A stretch of 6,549 nucleotides of DNA, from assembly GCA_026394435.1 (NCBI GenBank), contig JAPKYG010000087.1, positions 1 to 6,549 of the forward strand. The letters are read 5' to 3'. A program made the translations under genes and the position numbers. This document shows, piece after piece, positions 5,887 through 6,549 of this stretch. How positions within the stretch are numbered: the stretch's first letter is position 1; the number at the start of each line of letters is the position of its first letter. Under the pieces are notes generated by a model. That model was not told the DNA's origin. It made no database searches and saw only the letters and a list, made by a program, of their open reading frames with translations. Source of the stretch: Methanobacteriota archaeon (lineage in GTDB: Archaea > Thermoplasmatota > E2 > DHVEG-1).

Positions 5887-6549
5887 TTAATTGATCATGA
5901 ACGGATGGTATTCAGAGATTTGGTTGAGTATCGGGATATGATTTAGTATGTTCTGTAGTTTTTCAGGGATTTTAAGGTGTTGGTAGTCCTCTATCAGTAT
6001 GTTTTTCTGAAAAGAAGGTACCCAGTTCTTTTGAATACCGATTGTGTTGAGAGGTATTTCAGGCAGAAGTAGACAAGAGGGACGAATACTATCAACATTG
6101 AGAGTGTTATGTGCAATGGCATAGGTGGTGTTTTTATAAATTCCGTCCGCTGTGTTCGGATTGTTGAGACATCGGGGGTAATTCGATGAGGAGATATCAA
6201 CACGAATTTGATGACCGGTATTCCAGATATATGAGGTGCTCCAGAGGTCAACGTCTACTTGGTAGACAGTTCCCGGATCCATAAGTTCCCAATGGTCAGT
6301 CCCATTACGGTTTCTCATTCGGAGAATACCATCAGTGACCAGCATAGAGCGCCCATCCGGGTACACATCGGTAAGTTTCACAGTGAAATCAGTATCAGGG
6401 CAATCAGAAGAAACAAACAAATGTGCGATAATCGGACCTGTTGCCTCATAGGGTTCTCGTAAGACAGCACTGGTGAAAACCAGCACATCAGTTCTGTTTT
6501 CCACAAGGCGCTGATCATAGGGACCTGCACGAGAAAAAAGATTTTTCCC
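5887..6549 (-). CDS. CocE/NonD-family hydrolase, C-terminal part (5' partial)
   Basis: The frame is open to the window edge and codes for 220 residues, starting GKNLFSRAGPYDQRLVENRTDV. A GTG at 6504 is internal. The sequence matches the C-terminal jelly-roll domain (PepX_C-like) of CocE/NonD hydrolases, which include cocaine esterase, glutaryl-7-ACA acylases and X-Pro dipeptidyl peptidases. Landmarks are GPYDQR, DVLVFTSAVL, EATGPIIAHLFVSSD, DTDFTVKLTDVYPDGRS, DGILRMR, GHQIRVDISSSNYPR, NPNT and RPSCLLLPEIP. The alpha/beta-hydrolase core with the Ser-Asp-His triad would lie upstream, outside the window, so activity, substrate and location cannot be judged. After LPEIP, where the family domain normally ends, a further 55 residues follow (bases 6054-5890) with no recognised similarity and a probable helix (HLKIPEKLQNILNHIPILNQI). 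It is 127 bases upstream of the LEA14-like gene, which has its own promoter signals. Confidence 0.9.
   Translation of the reverse strand, partial: GKNLFSRAGPYDQRLVENRTDVLVFTSAVLREPYEATGPIIAHLFVSSDCPDTDFTVKLTDVYPDGRSMLVTDGILRMRNRNGTDHWELMDPGTVYQVDVDLWSTSYIWNTGHQIRVDISSSNYPRCLNNPNTADGIYKNTTYAIAHNTLNVDSIRPSCLLLPEIPLNTIGIQKNWVPSFQKNILIEDYQHLKIPEKLQNILNHIPILNQISEYHPFMIN

Noticed and set aside
1..6549. A defence system, mobile element, CRISPR array or tRNA gene
   Set aside because: No transposase, integrase, nuclease, helicase, regularly spaced short repeats or cloverleaf was seen; the genes are metabolic, tRNA-modifying or envelope-type.

Overview
The window looks like a piece of an archaeal chromosome, most probably euryarchaeal in the broad sense. 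The strongest evidence is a full-length archaeosine synthase (ArcS), an enzyme of the archaeal tRNA modification archaeosine, carrying the diagnostic PCx3KPYx2Sx2H motif. Supporting signs are GGTGA/AGGAG-type ribosome sites, TATA-like promoter elements, a T8 tract directly after a stop codon, and secreted proteins rich in N-glycosylation sequons. The tail-anchored calcium-loop protein and the MJ0042-like zinc ribbons recall Thermoplasmatota-type genomes, but that lineage call is only an impression.

Layout. The left half is on the + strand. It holds the 3' part of a bifunctional purH (IMP cyclohydrolase/AICAR formyltransferase, 5' end outside the window), then after 45 bases arcS (1333-3171), probably in the same transcript. 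The right half is on the - strand. In transcription order it holds the 3' part of a CocE/NonD-family hydrolase gene (6549-5887), a membrane-anchored triple LEA14-like (LEA_2/WHy) protein (5759-4530), a secreted, C-terminally anchored protein with two thrombospondin-type-3/EF-like calcium loops (4345-3695), and a small two-TM double zinc-ribbon protein (3698-3168). The last two overlap by ATGA. arcS and the zinc-ribbon gene converge and share a 4-base overlap, so no intergenic space separates the two halves.

How the genes relate. The + strand pair links purine synthesis (IMP, hence GTP, the precursor of preQ0) to the last stage of a preQ0-derived tRNA modification. This is a plausible metabolic pairing, but it may be simple proximity. 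The - strand genes mostly encode envelope proteins. The calcium-loop/zinc-ribbon pair is translationally coupled and predicted to face opposite sides of the membrane, so a two-sided membrane complex is a reasonable guess. The LEA14-like gene seems to be its own transcription unit: it has a good TATA element and ribosome site upstream and a T-tract downstream.

No mobile element, CRISPR array, tRNA, rRNA or clear new system was found. All gaps between genes are under 200 bases and their content is described. The items most worth checking are the GC-rich near-perfect palindrome in the AT-rich gap at 5839-5861, the triple-repeat LEA14 protein, the coupled calcium-loop/zinc-ribbon pair, and the 55-residue tail on the CocE-like enzyme.
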